The position numbers were made by a program, and so were the translations under genes. This document shows positions 6,744-14,261 of a stretch of DNA of 17,562 nt, one piece after another. Source of the stretch: CAYNFT01 sp964396535 (lineage in GTDB: Bacteria; Chloroflexota; Dehalococcoidia; Dehalococcoidales; UBA2162). Where the stretch lies: positions 1-17,562 of the forward strand of contig CAYNFT010000042.1 in the NCBI GenBank assembly GCA_964396535.1, in the 5' to 3' direction. The number at the start of each line of letters is the position of its first letter. The stretch's first letter is position 1. Below the pieces are notes generated by a model. It was not told the DNA's origin. It saw nothing but the letters and a program-made list of their open reading frames with translations, and ran no database searches.

Positions 6744-7961
6744 CTAACTAAATAGGTTCTTGATTTGAGAAGCTAAACGCCGTAAGTTGATGCTAAACCT
6801 ACGGGATTTCCAATTCTGCGAGCCTTTATTCTTTGCTCCCCAGAGTAAGAGGCCAACGCTTGTAGCATATGCCGGGTCGCGAAGGGCATCGCTGATACCA
6901 TTGATATTGGCTGGAGTGCCTACCCTTACCGGGAGTTGTAGTATCTCGCGTCCCAGTACATCTATGCCAGAAAGGTTAGAGCTGCCGCCAGTGAGTACCA
7001 ATCCAGCAGGTACCAGTGCCTCATGTTCTGAGCGTGGTAGCTCAAGCAGGATAAGCCTTATAATTTCCTCAACTCGAGCCCTGATAATGTCTCTTAAATC
7101 CTGATATGAGATACCATGTCCATTTTCTGCTATTGTGCTGGTGGTTTCCGCCCTGCCTTCGTAAACCGGCATGACACTACCATACCTTTTCTTCATCTCC
7201 TCAGCTACATCAAATGGCAGCCCTAAACCGATAGCCACATCTCTGGTGAGTTGATAACCGGCTACAGGTAGAATAGCGGTGTGCCAGATGCTTCCATCCT
7301 TAAAGACAGCGATGTCTGTGGTACCACCACCTATATCGGCAAGTATAATACCCACTCGCTTCTCATCCTCAGTCAATACCGCTTCACCGCTGGCTAAAGG
7401 CTCAAGGACAAGGTCATCAATATCTACGCCGATACCTCGAATACACTTGGCTAGATTTTGAATGGAAGCTACAGCGGCAGTAATGACGTGCGTTTCCACA
7501 TCTAACCGGAAGCCGTGCATCCCTACCGGGTTCTTGACTCCGATCTGACCATCAACAGCATAGCTCCTTGGGATAACATGGAGTAGCTTTCTATCACTAG
7601 GGACCTTTACGCTCTGGGCATTTTGAAGTACCCGCTTCAAGTCATCCGAGCGTACCAACCGGTCATTGCGGGTAATAGCTACTACTCCCTGGTTATTCAA
7701 CGAGCTGACATGTCTGCCAGTCACACCAACGTAGGCTGATTCTACCCTATAGCCGCTGGCTTGTTCCGCTTTCTTCACTGACTCGCGGATTGACTCTCTG
7801 GCATCGTTGATGTTGACCACTAGTCCTTTGTGCAATCCATTGGACGGTGTGATGCCTACACCGGCGACGCGAATAACGTCCCCCCCATCTACCTCAGCTA
7901 TGGTGGTGCATACCTTAGTAGTGCCAACATCAATAGAAACTAAGGTAGTCCGCTTTTTCAT
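6744..7961 (-). CDS. ftsA: Cell division protein FtsA
   Basis: A 405-residue actin-like ATPase that anchors FtsZ filaments to the membrane. The actin-fold motifs are visible: phosphate-1 DVGTTK (11-16), phosphate-2 DIGGGTTD (209-216) and the adenosine motif LTGGSSNLSGI (323-333). The FtsA-specific 1C subdomain (about 80-160, with YVGVTGRHV) marks it as FtsA rather than MreB or DnaK. The C-terminus WKSRRFSINLRRLASQ plus IKNLFS is a basic amphipathic helix, the usual membrane anchor. AAGGAGGGGG precedes the ATG. Its first ~35 codons and leader have a diverged second copy just upstream, in the 73-codon ORF at 8061-8282. It is followed by ftsZ in the same operon. Confidence 0.97.
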   Translation of the reverse strand: MKKRTTLVSIDVGTTKVCTTIAEVDGGDVIRVAGVGITPSNGLHKGLVVNINDARESIRESVKKAEQASGYRVESAYVGVTGRHVSSLNNQGVVAITRNDRLVRSDDLKRVLQNAQSVKVPSDRKLLHVIPRSYAVDGQIGVKNPVGMHGFRLDVETHVITAAVASIQNLAKCIRGIGVDIDDLVLEPLASGEAVLTEDEKRVGIILADIGGGTTDIAVFKDGSIWHTAILPVAGYQLTRDVAIGLGLPFDVAEEMKKRYGSVMPVYEGRAETTSTIAENGHGISYQDLRDIIRARVEEIIRLILLELPRSEHEALVPAGLVLTGGSSNLSGIDVLGREILQLPVRVGTPANINGISDALRDPAYATSVGLLLWGAKNKGSQNWKSRRFSINLRRLASQIKNLFS

Positions 7962-8135
7962 TTACCCCCTCCTTCTTGGCTAGATTCTGACCCCTTTGAG
8001 TTATATGGATTTTTCACATTTTCAAAACCCCCTTGCATAATTTCAAAATTTCTGACTAATCTAGGACACGGGAAAGACCATTTTAAGCATCTTAAGCAAG
8101 GTTGGCCTTTTCCATGCTCCAGGCTTGGTCTCGTT
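7857..8135. repeat. Tandem duplication, downstream copy
   Basis: On the minus strand this copy runs from the last ~25 codons of the 73-codon ORF, through the 99-nt leader, into the first ~35 codons of ftsA. It aligns with 8184-8458 at an offset of about 322 bp. Shared marks are the tail pattern W-(K/R)-R-P-x-(I/L)-L-K-x-L ending in TCC TAG, a leader of almost equal length ending in a GGAGGG ribosome site, and the VGTTKV start of an FtsA-like frame. Boundaries are approximate and judged by eye. Confidence 0.65.
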
Positions 8136-8282
8136 TAGAATATCCCGTACATCAGTGGTCCCGTAGCAATCATATTGAGCACGAATGTGCTCCGCCACTC
8201 TTATTTTCAAATCTAAGTCGGTTATTTTAGTACTTACCTTAGTGGTACCGACATATATTAAAGCTCTAGTCTGTTTCTCCAT
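8061..8282 (-). CDS. Small chimeric ORF: FtsA-like N-terminus joined to RsmH-like C-terminus
   Basis: A 73-residue ORF. Residues 1-33 (MEKQTRALIYVGTTKVSTKI and on through KIRVAEH) align with the FtsA N-terminus, including the phosphate-1 loop VGTTKV, though the Asp before it is lost. The last ~25 residues (GAWKRPTLLKMLKMVFPVS) align with the rsmH product's tail (NVWRRPAILKKLRKSFTLS). The 101-nt leader before it and the 99-nt leader before ftsA also match. This is what a tandem duplication of the rsmH-end/ftsA-start junction would produce. It has its own GGAGGG ribosome site and has stayed open while diverging. It could be a decaying relic, or a small membrane-targeted peptide, since both parental tails look like basic amphipathic helices. 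It lacks most of the actin fold, so ATPase activity is not expected. Confidence 0.5.
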   Translation of the reverse strand: MEKQTRALIYVGTTKVSTKITDLDLKIRVAEHIRAQYDCYGTTDVRDILNETKPGAWKRPTLLKMLKMVFPVS

Positions 8283-8458
8283 CAGCCCTCCGAATTAGCT
8301 GGGTTCCAACCCCTCTAGGTTGCTATCAGATTTTTTTAAATTTAGGACTTCTCCTTTTAGCAAGTTAAAAGATTTTATCCGGTCTAGGATAAGGTAAAAG
8401 ACTTTCGGAGCTTTTTCAGAATAGCTGGTCTTCTCCAAACATTACCATTAGCTTTAAC
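8184..8458. repeat. Tandem duplication, upstream copy
   Basis: On the minus strand this copy runs from the last ~25 codons of rsmH, through a 101-nt leader, into the first ~33 codons of the 73-codon ORF. It pairs with 7857-8135. The 48 bases between the two copies (8136-8183) match neither parent clearly. The copies are well diverged, so the event is old. Boundaries are by eye. Confidence 0.65.
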
Positions 8459-9430
8459 TTTTGCTTCAGAACACAATCTTTCTACAAGGCTGTAGTGCTC
8501 ATCTTGAGAAATGACGCGCTCAACTGCCCTCAATCTGGCGCTACGGCTCCGCGGATTATTTCGAACCTCTTCTAGAGAGGGAGTAATGACTCTCTTATTG
8601 ATCAATCTAAGGCTGGCGGTATGCCCGCACACGCAGGTTGGTGTACCTGGGGGGCAAATACAATCCTTTGATTCTTGTTGCATAAATTGTTTTACTATGC
8701 GGTCTTCGAGAGAATGATAGCTGATAACAACTAGCCTACCTTCAAAGCCAAGGAGGTCAACTGCCTGTCTCAGAGCTAATTCCAGGTGTTCAAGTTCCTG
8801 GTTAACTGCTATTCGCAGTGCTTGGAAGGTTTTGGTGGCGGGGTGAATTTTAGTTCTTTTTCTAACAACCCGTTCTATTGTCTGAGCCAGCTCAAGGGTA
8901 GTTTTTATCGGACGCTCCTGCACGATGCGGCGGGCTATTTGTCGGCTGTAGCCTTCCTCACCATATGTTTTTATCAGGTGAGCTAGTTCGGCTTCGGGGT
9001 AGTTGTTAACTATATAGGCAGCGGTAAGTTCCTGGTTAGGATTCAGACGCATATCTAGCGGTGCTCTATGCTGAAAGCTGAAACCTCGACCATAGCCATT
9101 AAGTTGGAGGGATGAAAGCCCCAGATCAAATAAAATACCATGCAGTGGGAGAAAGTCATACTTATAACAGATAGCCTTTAAATTAACAAAGTTATCGTTA
9201 ATCAAAAGGATTGAATTGCTATAAGCTTTGAGCCTCTGCCTGGTTAGTTTTATCGCTTCAGGGTCGGCATCAATGCCCAGTAGCTGTCCGCCGGGTGAAC
9301 TGTGCTCTAGGATGGAAGCAGCGTGTCCACCGCCACCGAGGGTGCAGTCAATATAGCGGCCCCCAGGCTGAACAGCCAGTGCCTGAATAGTCTCTTCAAC
9401 TAGAACCGGGATATGAACAGATGCTAACAT
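8384..9430 (-). CDS. rsmH: 16S rRNA (cytosine(1402)-N(4))-methyltransferase
   Basis: A 348-residue enzyme (also MraW) that methylates the exocyclic N4 of C1402 in the decoding centre of 16S rRNA. It opens with HIPVLVEETI (6-15), then the SAM site DCTLGGGGHAASIL (28-41), and holds HPATKTFQALRIAVNQEL (196-213), ISYHSLEDR (236-244), a cysteine cluster CICPPGTPTCVCG (257-269) and NPRSRSARLRAVER (292-305). Family members normally end near this last motif (about 310). Here about 40 residues follow, ending in a basic, amphipathic-looking stretch (332-348) that recurs in the small chimeric ORF downstream. The start is 11 nt after the mraZ stop with only a weak ribosome site, consistent with coupling. 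It sits in the standard dcw position after mraZ. Confidence 0.96.
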   Translation of the reverse strand: MLASVHIPVLVEETIQALAVQPGGRYIDCTLGGGGHAASILEHSSPGGQLLGIDADPEAIKLTRQRLKAYSNSILLINDNFVNLKAICYKYDFLPLHGILFDLGLSSLQLNGYGRGFSFQHRAPLDMRLNPNQELTAAYIVNNYPEAELAHLIKTYGEEGYSRQIARRIVQERPIKTTLELAQTIERVVRKRTKIHPATKTFQALRIAVNQELEHLELALRQAVDLLGFEGRLVVISYHSLEDRIVKQFMQQESKDCICPPGTPTCVCGHTASLRLINKRVITPSLEEVRNNPRSRSARLRAVERVISQDEHYSLVERLCSEAKVKANGNVWRRPAILKKLRKSFTLS

Positions 9431-9441
9431 TGTTTAACTCA

Positions 9442-9867
9442 CTAATGTCGTTCTAGACTTTCTATAATCTGCCAGGCCTGTTCCTGGCTAATAGCTTTCT
9501 CTGATTCCCACCGCTCCTTGTTCCACAGCTCAAGGTAAGTATTGGCTCCAGCGATTACTACTTCATCCTCTATTCCAGCATACTCCCGCAACGGAACAGG
9601 GAGGGCTATTCTGCCCTGCTTGTCAATATTTAGACTAAAGGCAGTAGCGAAGATAGCTCGATTTAACCTTCTCAACTTACTGGCCGCTATCGTACCACTA
9701 GTCAGGGTAGTCGCCAGCTTGTTCCATTCAGCTTGAGAGTAGGCGATGATACACTTTTCTGGTCCAGCGGCTAGTACCACTCCCTCCCTTAGCTCTTTTC
9801 TGAACTTGGGCGGGATAGATACCCTGCCTTTCTCTTCAATCTTGTGCTCGGACTCCCCCAGAAACAT
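9442..9867 (-). CDS. mraZ: Transcriptional regulator MraZ
   Basis: A 141-residue DNA-binding protein with two AbrB/SpoVT-like halves. The paired signatures are EEKGRVSIPPKFRKEL (11-26) and DKQGRIALPVPLREYAGI (82-99). Both keep the D/E-x-x-GR and (I/L)P-x-x-(F/L)R core. Length is typical. MraZ forms rings of eight or more subunits that bind short direct repeats before its own operon and repress the division cluster. Such repeats are visible directly upstream at 9891-9930. First gene of the mraZ-rsmH-ftsA-ftsZ operon. The ATG is preceded by AAAGAG about 7 nt away, a modest ribosome site. Divergent from trmD. Confidence 0.96.
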   Translation of the reverse strand: MFLGESEHKIEEKGRVSIPPKFRKELREGVVLAAGPEKCIIAYSQAEWNKLATTLTSGTIAASKLRRLNRAIFATAFSLNIDKQGRIALPVPLREYAGIEDEVVIAGANTYLELWNKERWESEKAISQEQAWQIIESLERH

Positions 9868-9890
9868 TTTTTGACTCTTTAACTATGGTA

Positions 9891-9930
9891 ATATTCACCA
9901 CAATTTACCACAGCTTACCAATTTTTACCA
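9891..9930 (-). promoter_or_regulatory. MraZ operator: four direct repeats at 10-bp period
   Basis: On the minus strand four 10-bp units follow one another without a break, beginning TGGTAAA, TGGTAAG, TGGTAAA and TGGTGAA. Known MraZ operators are TGGG-type direct repeats of about 5 bp separated by about 5 bp, one per helical turn. Spacing, number and position, 24 nt before the mraZ ATG, fit autoregulation, with TGGT in place of TGGG. Confidence 0.8.
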
Positions 9931-9958
9931 TTTTGCACTATAATTTCTTATTTGTCAA
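9930..9958 (-). promoter_or_regulatory. Candidate promoter of the mraZ division operon
   Basis: TTGACA (9958-9953) is followed after 17 nt by CAAAAT (9935-9930), a weak -10 that touches the first MraZ repeat. A better-looking TATAGT (9942-9937) is present but sits too close to this -35. The -35 is convincing and the -10 is not. The placement would let bound MraZ cover the start site. Confidence 0.5.
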
Positions 9959-10243
9959 CCCCCTTTTACATAATTTTTTTAAAAGGTTTGGTACTTTAGT
10001 ATCAATTTTGCGGAAAAATGGCTCAAAGTAGTGGCAGTGGGAGGAACGGCTCATCTGATTCCCTTACAATGAAGTAGTGGCCAGGGACATCTGAGAGAGG
10101 CGAAGCCTCTCTATCTCATAGGGGGATAAAGGGGGATGGGGTTACGAAATGAAAAATCTAGTAGGGGTGAGGTGAATAAAAAATCTCGATGAGTACCGGA
10201 CTTTCTTAGCAGCCTTTATCTATGTTAGAATAGGGCTGGAGAA
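9959..10243. other. Divergent intergenic region between mraZ and trmD
   Basis: No gene is visible in the 376 bases between mraZ and trmD. Beyond the mraZ promoter it holds a perfect hairpin (AGAGAGGC, GAA loop, GCCTCTCT; 10094-10112), then G-rich direct repeats (GGGGGATAAA and GGGGGATGGG from 10121), and two similar stretches beginning AGTAGTGGC. This looks like a dispersed intergenic repeat, but no second copy lies in the window. For trmD a weak -10 TAGAAT (10226-10231) lies just before the ATG, with TTCTTA as a poor -35 at 17 nt, implying a very short leader. Confidence 0.45.
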
Positions 10244-10990
10244 ATGCGAATCAGTATCCTGACTATATTCCCCCAGATGTTCGAGAGTCCACTTAGCTCC
10301 GGTATTTTGAAACGAGCTGCTGACCGTAAGCTGGTTGAAATTACTGTTCGTAATATACGTGATTATACCCATGATAAACATCGCACTGTCGATGACTATC
10401 CTTACGGCGGTGGAGCCGGCATGATACTTAAGCCTGAACCTATTTTTGAGGCTGTAGAGGCGATAAAATCAGAAATTCGACCAGAAGAAGAGATTGGTTC
10501 ACTACCAATTATTTTACTTACGCCACAGGGTCGTCTCTTATCCCAACAGATTGCCCTGGAGCTATCAAGATATAGTCATCTGATTCTTATTTGTGGGCAC
10601 TATGAAGGGATTGATGAGCGGATACGTGAGCATCTAGTTACTGATGAGATTAGCATCGGTGATTATGTGCTTAGTGGCGGTGAGTTAGCAGCTATGGTGG
10701 TCGTTGATGCCGTGGTCAGGCTGGTGCCCGGCGTTCTTGGCTCATCAGCCTCGCCGATAGATGATTCTCATACTACCGGGCTACTTGAATACCCTCAATA
10801 CACACGCCCTCCGGTGTATAGAGGGTGGGCAGTACCTGAAGTTTTACTTTCAGGAAATCATGCTCAAATTGCTAAATGGCACCGTGAGCAGGCAATTATC
10901 CGTACTGTGGAGCGACGTCCTGAATTATTAGACAAAGTTAATCTTAGTTCGGGGGAAAGGCAGCTCATAGAGGGGCTGCAGAAGCACTAA
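10244..10990 (+). CDS. trmD: tRNA (guanine(37)-N(1))-methyltransferase
   Basis: A 248-residue SPOUT methyltransferase that makes m1G37 next to the anticodon and so prevents +1 frameshifting. It starts MRISILTIFPQMF, the family norm, and carries DYPYGGGAGM (51-60), the deep trefoil knot with LICGHYEGIDERI (115-127) and ISIGDYVLSGGE (136-147), and the linker SPIDDSHTTGLLEYPQYTRP (170-189) that supplies the catalytic Asp. Length is typical. The ribosome site GGAGA is close to the ATG. In many bacteria rimM precedes trmD. Here the upstream side is a divergent promoter region and rimM is absent. rplS follows after 34 nt, the usual partner. Confidence 0.96.
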   Translation: MRISILTIFPQMFESPLSSGILKRAADRKLVEITVRNIRDYTHDKHRTVDDYPYGGGAGMILKPEPIFEAVEAIKSEIRPEEEIGSLPIILLTPQGRLLSQQIALELSRYSHLILICGHYEGIDERIREHLVTDEISIGDYVLSGGELAAMVVVDAVVRLVPGVLGSSASPIDDSHTTGLLEYPQYTRPPVYRGWAVPEVLLSGNHAQIAKWHREQAIIRTVERRPELLDKVNLSSGERQLIEGLQKH

Positions 10991-11024
10991 TATATAGTAT
11001 ATAATGTATTCGGAGTATTAATAA

Positions 11025-11696
11025 ATGAATATGGCATCGCTGGTTGAAGTTAAACAAAATCCTAATATCCCAGATATTACCTCTGGTGATACAGTAAGGG
11101 TTAGCACTAAGGTTGTTGAGGGAGATAAAGAGCGTACTCAGGTATTTCAAGGGGTAATAATTAGAGTAAGACATCGTGGAGCTGGTTCCAGCTTCACCGT
11201 GAGGCGTGTTACCTATGGTGTAGGTGTTGAGCGCACTTTCCCCCTGTATTCACCACGCGTGGAGAAGGTGGAGATAGTGCGGCGAGGGAAAAAGCGTCGG
11301 GCCAAACTTTACTACCTGCGTGGACTCAGTGCCAAGACCTCTCGTCTTAAGGAAAGACGGATGAGTCCTAAAGAACTGGAAAGGGAGCGAGAGAGAGTAC
11401 AAAAACTGGAACAAGAATTGGAAAGGGAAAAGGCGCGGAAACTAGAGCAAGAGCCAGAGTTAGAACAGGAAGAGAAAGAAGCGCTTGGATTAGAACAAGA
11501 AGAAGTGCCAGAACTGGAGCAGGAGCAGGAAGAAGTGCCCAAGTTGGAGCAGGAACAGGAAGAAGTGCCTAAGCTGGAGCAGGAACAGGAAGAAGTGCCT
11601 AAGCTGGAGCAGGAGCAGGAAGAAGTGCCCAAGTTGGAGCAGGAGCAAGAAGAAGCGCCCAAGTTGGAGCAGGAGCAGGAAGAAGAGAAAGATTAG
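11025..11696 (+). CDS. rplS: 50S ribosomal protein L19 with Glu/Gln-rich repeat tail
   Basis: Residues 1-115 are a normal L19, which sits at the interface of the ribosomal subunits: PDITSGDTVRVSTKV, RTQVFQGVIIRVRHRG, SSFTVRRVTYGVGVERTFPL and the C-terminal KLYYLRGLSAKTSRLKE. The usual protein ends there. In this gene about 108 residues follow: a charged helix rich in Arg/Glu (115-140), then degenerate LEQE units, then six near-perfect decapeptides E-V-P-(K/E)-L-E-Q-E-Q-E (160-219), ending EEKD. The tail is strongly acidic, has no cysteines, and is probably a long helix or disordered. The frame is continuous. GGAG lies 9 nt before the first ATG. A second ATG at codon 3 is possible. Its position after trmD supports the core assignment. 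Confidence 0.95.
   Translation: MNMASLVEVKQNPNIPDITSGDTVRVSTKVVEGDKERTQVFQGVIIRVRHRGAGSSFTVRRVTYGVGVERTFPLYSPRVEKVEIVRRGKKRRAKLYYLRGLSAKTSRLKERRMSPKELERERERVQKLEQELEREKARKLEQEPELEQEEKEALGLEQEEVPELEQEQEEVPKLEQEQEEVPKLEQEQEEVPKLEQEQEEVPKLEQEQEEAPKLEQEQEEEKD
11502..11681 (+). repeat. Six 30-bp tandem repeats inside rplS
   Basis: Six head-to-tail 30-bp units start at 11502, 11532, 11562, 11592, 11622 and 11652, each beginning GAAGTGCC or a close variant (GAAGCGCC in the last). Differences are mostly silent third-position changes (CCC/CCT, TTG/CTG, GAG/GAA). The unit is a multiple of three, so copy-number change keeps the frame and encodes one decapeptide per unit. Recent expansion by slippage or unequal crossing-over is likely. 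Confidence 0.9.
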
Positions 11697-11757
11697 GTTA
11701 GGGCCGTTTTAGGACTATTTCGTCGGAGTACAGAGAGGCCACCTCGTGGAGCACAGG

Positions 11758-14190
11758 ATGGGGTATGCTGAGGTTTGTGTCAATTCCCCCGTAGCCCAGC
11801 GCCGGACATTCAGCTATACTATACCTCAAGGTCTAAGCACTGATGTGGGGCAAGCTGTATGGGTTCCTTTCGGGGAAAAGCTCCTTCAGGGCGTCGTTTT
11901 GGAGCTAAGCGATTACCCTGCAGTAGAAGAAACCAAGGAAATAGCTGATATTATTGAGCCCCACCCGGTATTATCCCCTGCCCAGGTATCGCTAGCTTGC
12001 TGGATAAGCCAGCGATACCTATCACCCCTCTTTGATGCTGTGGCTTTAATGCTACCGCCAGGGTTTGAGCGGAAGGCACTAACTTTTATCAATGCCTCAA
12101 TTCCCGATGGCTTTGATTTATCTTCTCTCGGCCAAGAACAAAGGCATGCCCTTGAATTAGTCCAGCAACAGAACAAGGTAAGTCTAAAAAAGCTGGAGAA
12201 GACGCTGGGTCAGAAAAAGGCTCAGCGCATCGTTTCACAACTGGTAAGACGAGGGCTGGTCACAAGAAGCTATGAGATGGAGCCGATTAAGGCTAGACCT
12301 AAGGTAGAGACCTACCTCAGCCTGGCAGTTGAAGCTAACGAAGCTCAGCAGGAGGTAGCCAATCTGCTTAAAAAGGGTGCCCGCAAGCAGGCAGCTCTTC
12401 TCGATTTCCTGACTAATCAGCCCGAACCTGTGCCTCTGGTAGAAGCCAGACAGAAGACTAAATGCGACAAAGCAACAATTGATGCTTTGATTCGGAAAAG
12501 TCTGGTCGCCGTTCAGCGCGTTGAAGTAAGACGCAACCCCCTTTCTGCCCAGGCCATAAACCTTTCTTATCCGTTAACTCTTACCATTGCCCAAGAACTG
12601 GCTTCCAGAACTATTAGTCAGAGCCTGGGGGAAAAATCAAAAGAGCAGCCGGAGGTTTTTCTGCTTCACGGAGTTACTGGAAGTGGCAAAACGGAAATCT
12701 ACCTGCAGGCTCTAGCTGAGGCGGTGAGGTTGGGTAAACGGGGCATTGTTCTGGTTCCAGAAATTGCCCTTACCCTACAGACCATAGAGCGATTTGCCTC
12801 ACGTTTTCCCGGCAGGGTGGCTGTCCTGCACAGCCAGCTATCGCTGGGTGAGCGGTTTGACGAGTGGCAGCGAATAAGAAACGGAGAAGTTGATGTGGTT
12901 ATTGGTCCCAGAAGCGCTATTTTTGCTCCTCAACCTGACCTGGGAATTATCGTTATCGACGAGGAGCATGAGTGGACCTATAAGCAGACTGATAAATCGC
13001 CGCGCTACCATGCCCGCGATGTTGCTATCAAGCTGGCTGAGCTGAATGGTGCGGTGATAATTCTGGGTAGCGCCACCCCTGATGTGGAGACATTCTATCA
13101 TGCCCAGAGAAGGGATTATCACCTGCTTCAGCTCCCTGAGCGTGTTACCCCAAGGGAGAGATCCCCTCTCCCCCGGGTCGAGGTGGTGGATTTAAGGGAG
13201 GAGCTTAAGGCAGGGAACAGGAGCATCTTTAGTCGCTCTTTATCGCGAGCCATAGCTAAAGCTGTGGGTGGTGGGGAGCAGGTAATGCTGTTTCTTAATC
13301 GAAGAGGAGCCGCTACCTTTATTCAATGCCGCGACTGCGGATTTGTCCTTGGCTGCCGGCGCTGTGAGGTTCCTCTTACCTATCATCTGGATGAGGATAT
13401 CCTGGTATGTCATCAGTGCAACTACAGGATGCCAGTCCCTCAGCTTTGTCCTCAATGCCAGAGTAAGCGGATAAAGTTTCTGGGCGTTGGTACCCAGAAA
13501 TTAGAGCAGGAGGCAAGAAATGCCTTCTCTGAGGCTCGGCTGCTGCGGTGGGACAGCGATACCACCAGACGGAAGCACTCCCACCAGGAGATACTCAACA
13601 AGTTCCGTAACCACCAGGCTGATATTCTTATCGGCACCCAGATGATTACCAAGGGATTAGATTTGCCACAGGTTACCCTGGTGGGGGTAATCAGTGCCGA
13701 TACTGCTTTAAACCTGCCTGACTTTCGGGCTGGAGAAAGAACATTTCAGCTTCTAAGTCAGGTGGCAGGGAGAGCCGGGCGTGGACCTCTAGGAGGACAG
13801 GTTATTATTCAGACTTATTCTCCAGAGCACTATGCCATTCAGGCAGCCGCCAAACACGACTACGCTCTCTTCTATGATAAGGAAATTGGCTATCGACGTC
13901 AGCTTCAGAATCCACCTTTCAGCCGGCTGGTCAGCCTCATTTATACTCATACAAACGATGCCCTCTGTCAGAGAGAAGCAGAAAGAATGAAGCGCTTACT
14001 TGCTGAGGAGATAGATTCACAGGGGATAGCCGGCATCAGTATTATTGGACCGGCGCCGGCATTCATTCATCGGCTGCGGGGCAGATTCCGTTGGCAGCTT
14101 ATACTTCGCGGCTCCGACCCATCTGCCTTCCTCGCACAAATACCTGTTCCCCAGGGCTGGACAGTAGACATTGACCCGGTGGGGCTCTAG
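11758..14190 (+). CDS. priA: Primosomal protein N' (replication restart helicase PriA)
   Basis: An 810-residue 3'-5' superfamily-2 helicase that recognises stalled forks and reloads the replicative helicase. Counting from this start: an N-terminal fork-binding domain (VNSPVAQRRTFSYTIP near 8-23), Walker A GVTGSGKT (305-312), DEEH (401-404), GSATP (437-441), a zinc-binding insert of eight cysteines (about 524-567, in CxxC pairs), and motif VI QVAGRAGRG (668-676). Length is typical. I prefer the ATG at 11758 (MGYAEV), preceded by GGAG at 6 nt and matching the usual PriA start. A GTG four codons earlier (11746) is also usable, with its own GAGG. It follows rplS after about 60 nt and precedes def, an order also seen in other bacteria. 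Confidence 0.96.
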   Translation: MGYAEVCVNSPVAQRRTFSYTIPQGLSTDVGQAVWVPFGEKLLQGVVLELSDYPAVEETKEIADIIEPHPVLSPAQVSLACWISQRYLSPLFDAVALMLPPGFERKALTFINASIPDGFDLSSLGQEQRHALELVQQQNKVSLKKLEKTLGQKKAQRIVSQLVRRGLVTRSYEMEPIKARPKVETYLSLAVEANEAQQEVANLLKKGARKQAALLDFLTNQPEPVPLVEARQKTKCDKATIDALIRKSLVAVQRVEVRRNPLSAQAINLSYPLTLTIAQELASRTISQSLGEKSKEQPEVFLLHGVTGSGKTEIYLQALAEAVRLGKRGIVLVPEIALTLQTIERFASRFPGRVAVLHSQLSLGERFDEWQRIRNGEVDVVIGPRSAIFAPQPDLGIIVIDEEHEWTYKQTDKSPRYHARDVAIKLAELNGAVIILGSATPDVETFYHAQRRDYHLLQLPERVTPRERSPLPRVEVVDLREELKAGNRSIFSRSLSRAIAKAVGGGEQVMLFLNRRGAATFIQCRDCGFVLGCRRCEVPLTYHLDEDILVCHQCNYRMPVPQLCPQCQSKRIKFLGVGTQKLEQEARNAFSEARLLRWDSDTTRRKHSHQEILNKFRNHQADILIGTQMITKGLDLPQVTLVGVISADTALNLPDFRAGERTFQLLSQVAGRAGRGPLGGQVIIQTYSPEHYAIQAAAKHDYALFYDKEIGYRRQLQNPPFSRLVSLIYTHTNDALCQREAERMKRLLAEEIDSQGIAGISIIGPAPAFIHRLRGRFRWQLILRGSDPSAFLAQIPVPQGWTVDIDPVGL

Positions 14191-14261
14191 AAGGTACAAT
14201 TATATTGAATCCTGCAAAACACTGATTAATCCTTAGAGGACTATGAACTTGTGGAGGTCAG

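Noticed and set aside
11312..11662. Antisense ORF rich in Ser and Cys opposite rplS
   Set aside because: It is the mirror of the 30-bp repeats. The Ser/Cys pattern is just the reverse complement of the GAG-CAG-rich codons, and it has no ribosome site.
11502..11681. Regular 30-bp repeats as a possible CRISPR array
   Set aside because: Units are head-to-tail with no spacers, lie in frame within rplS, and no cas gene is near.
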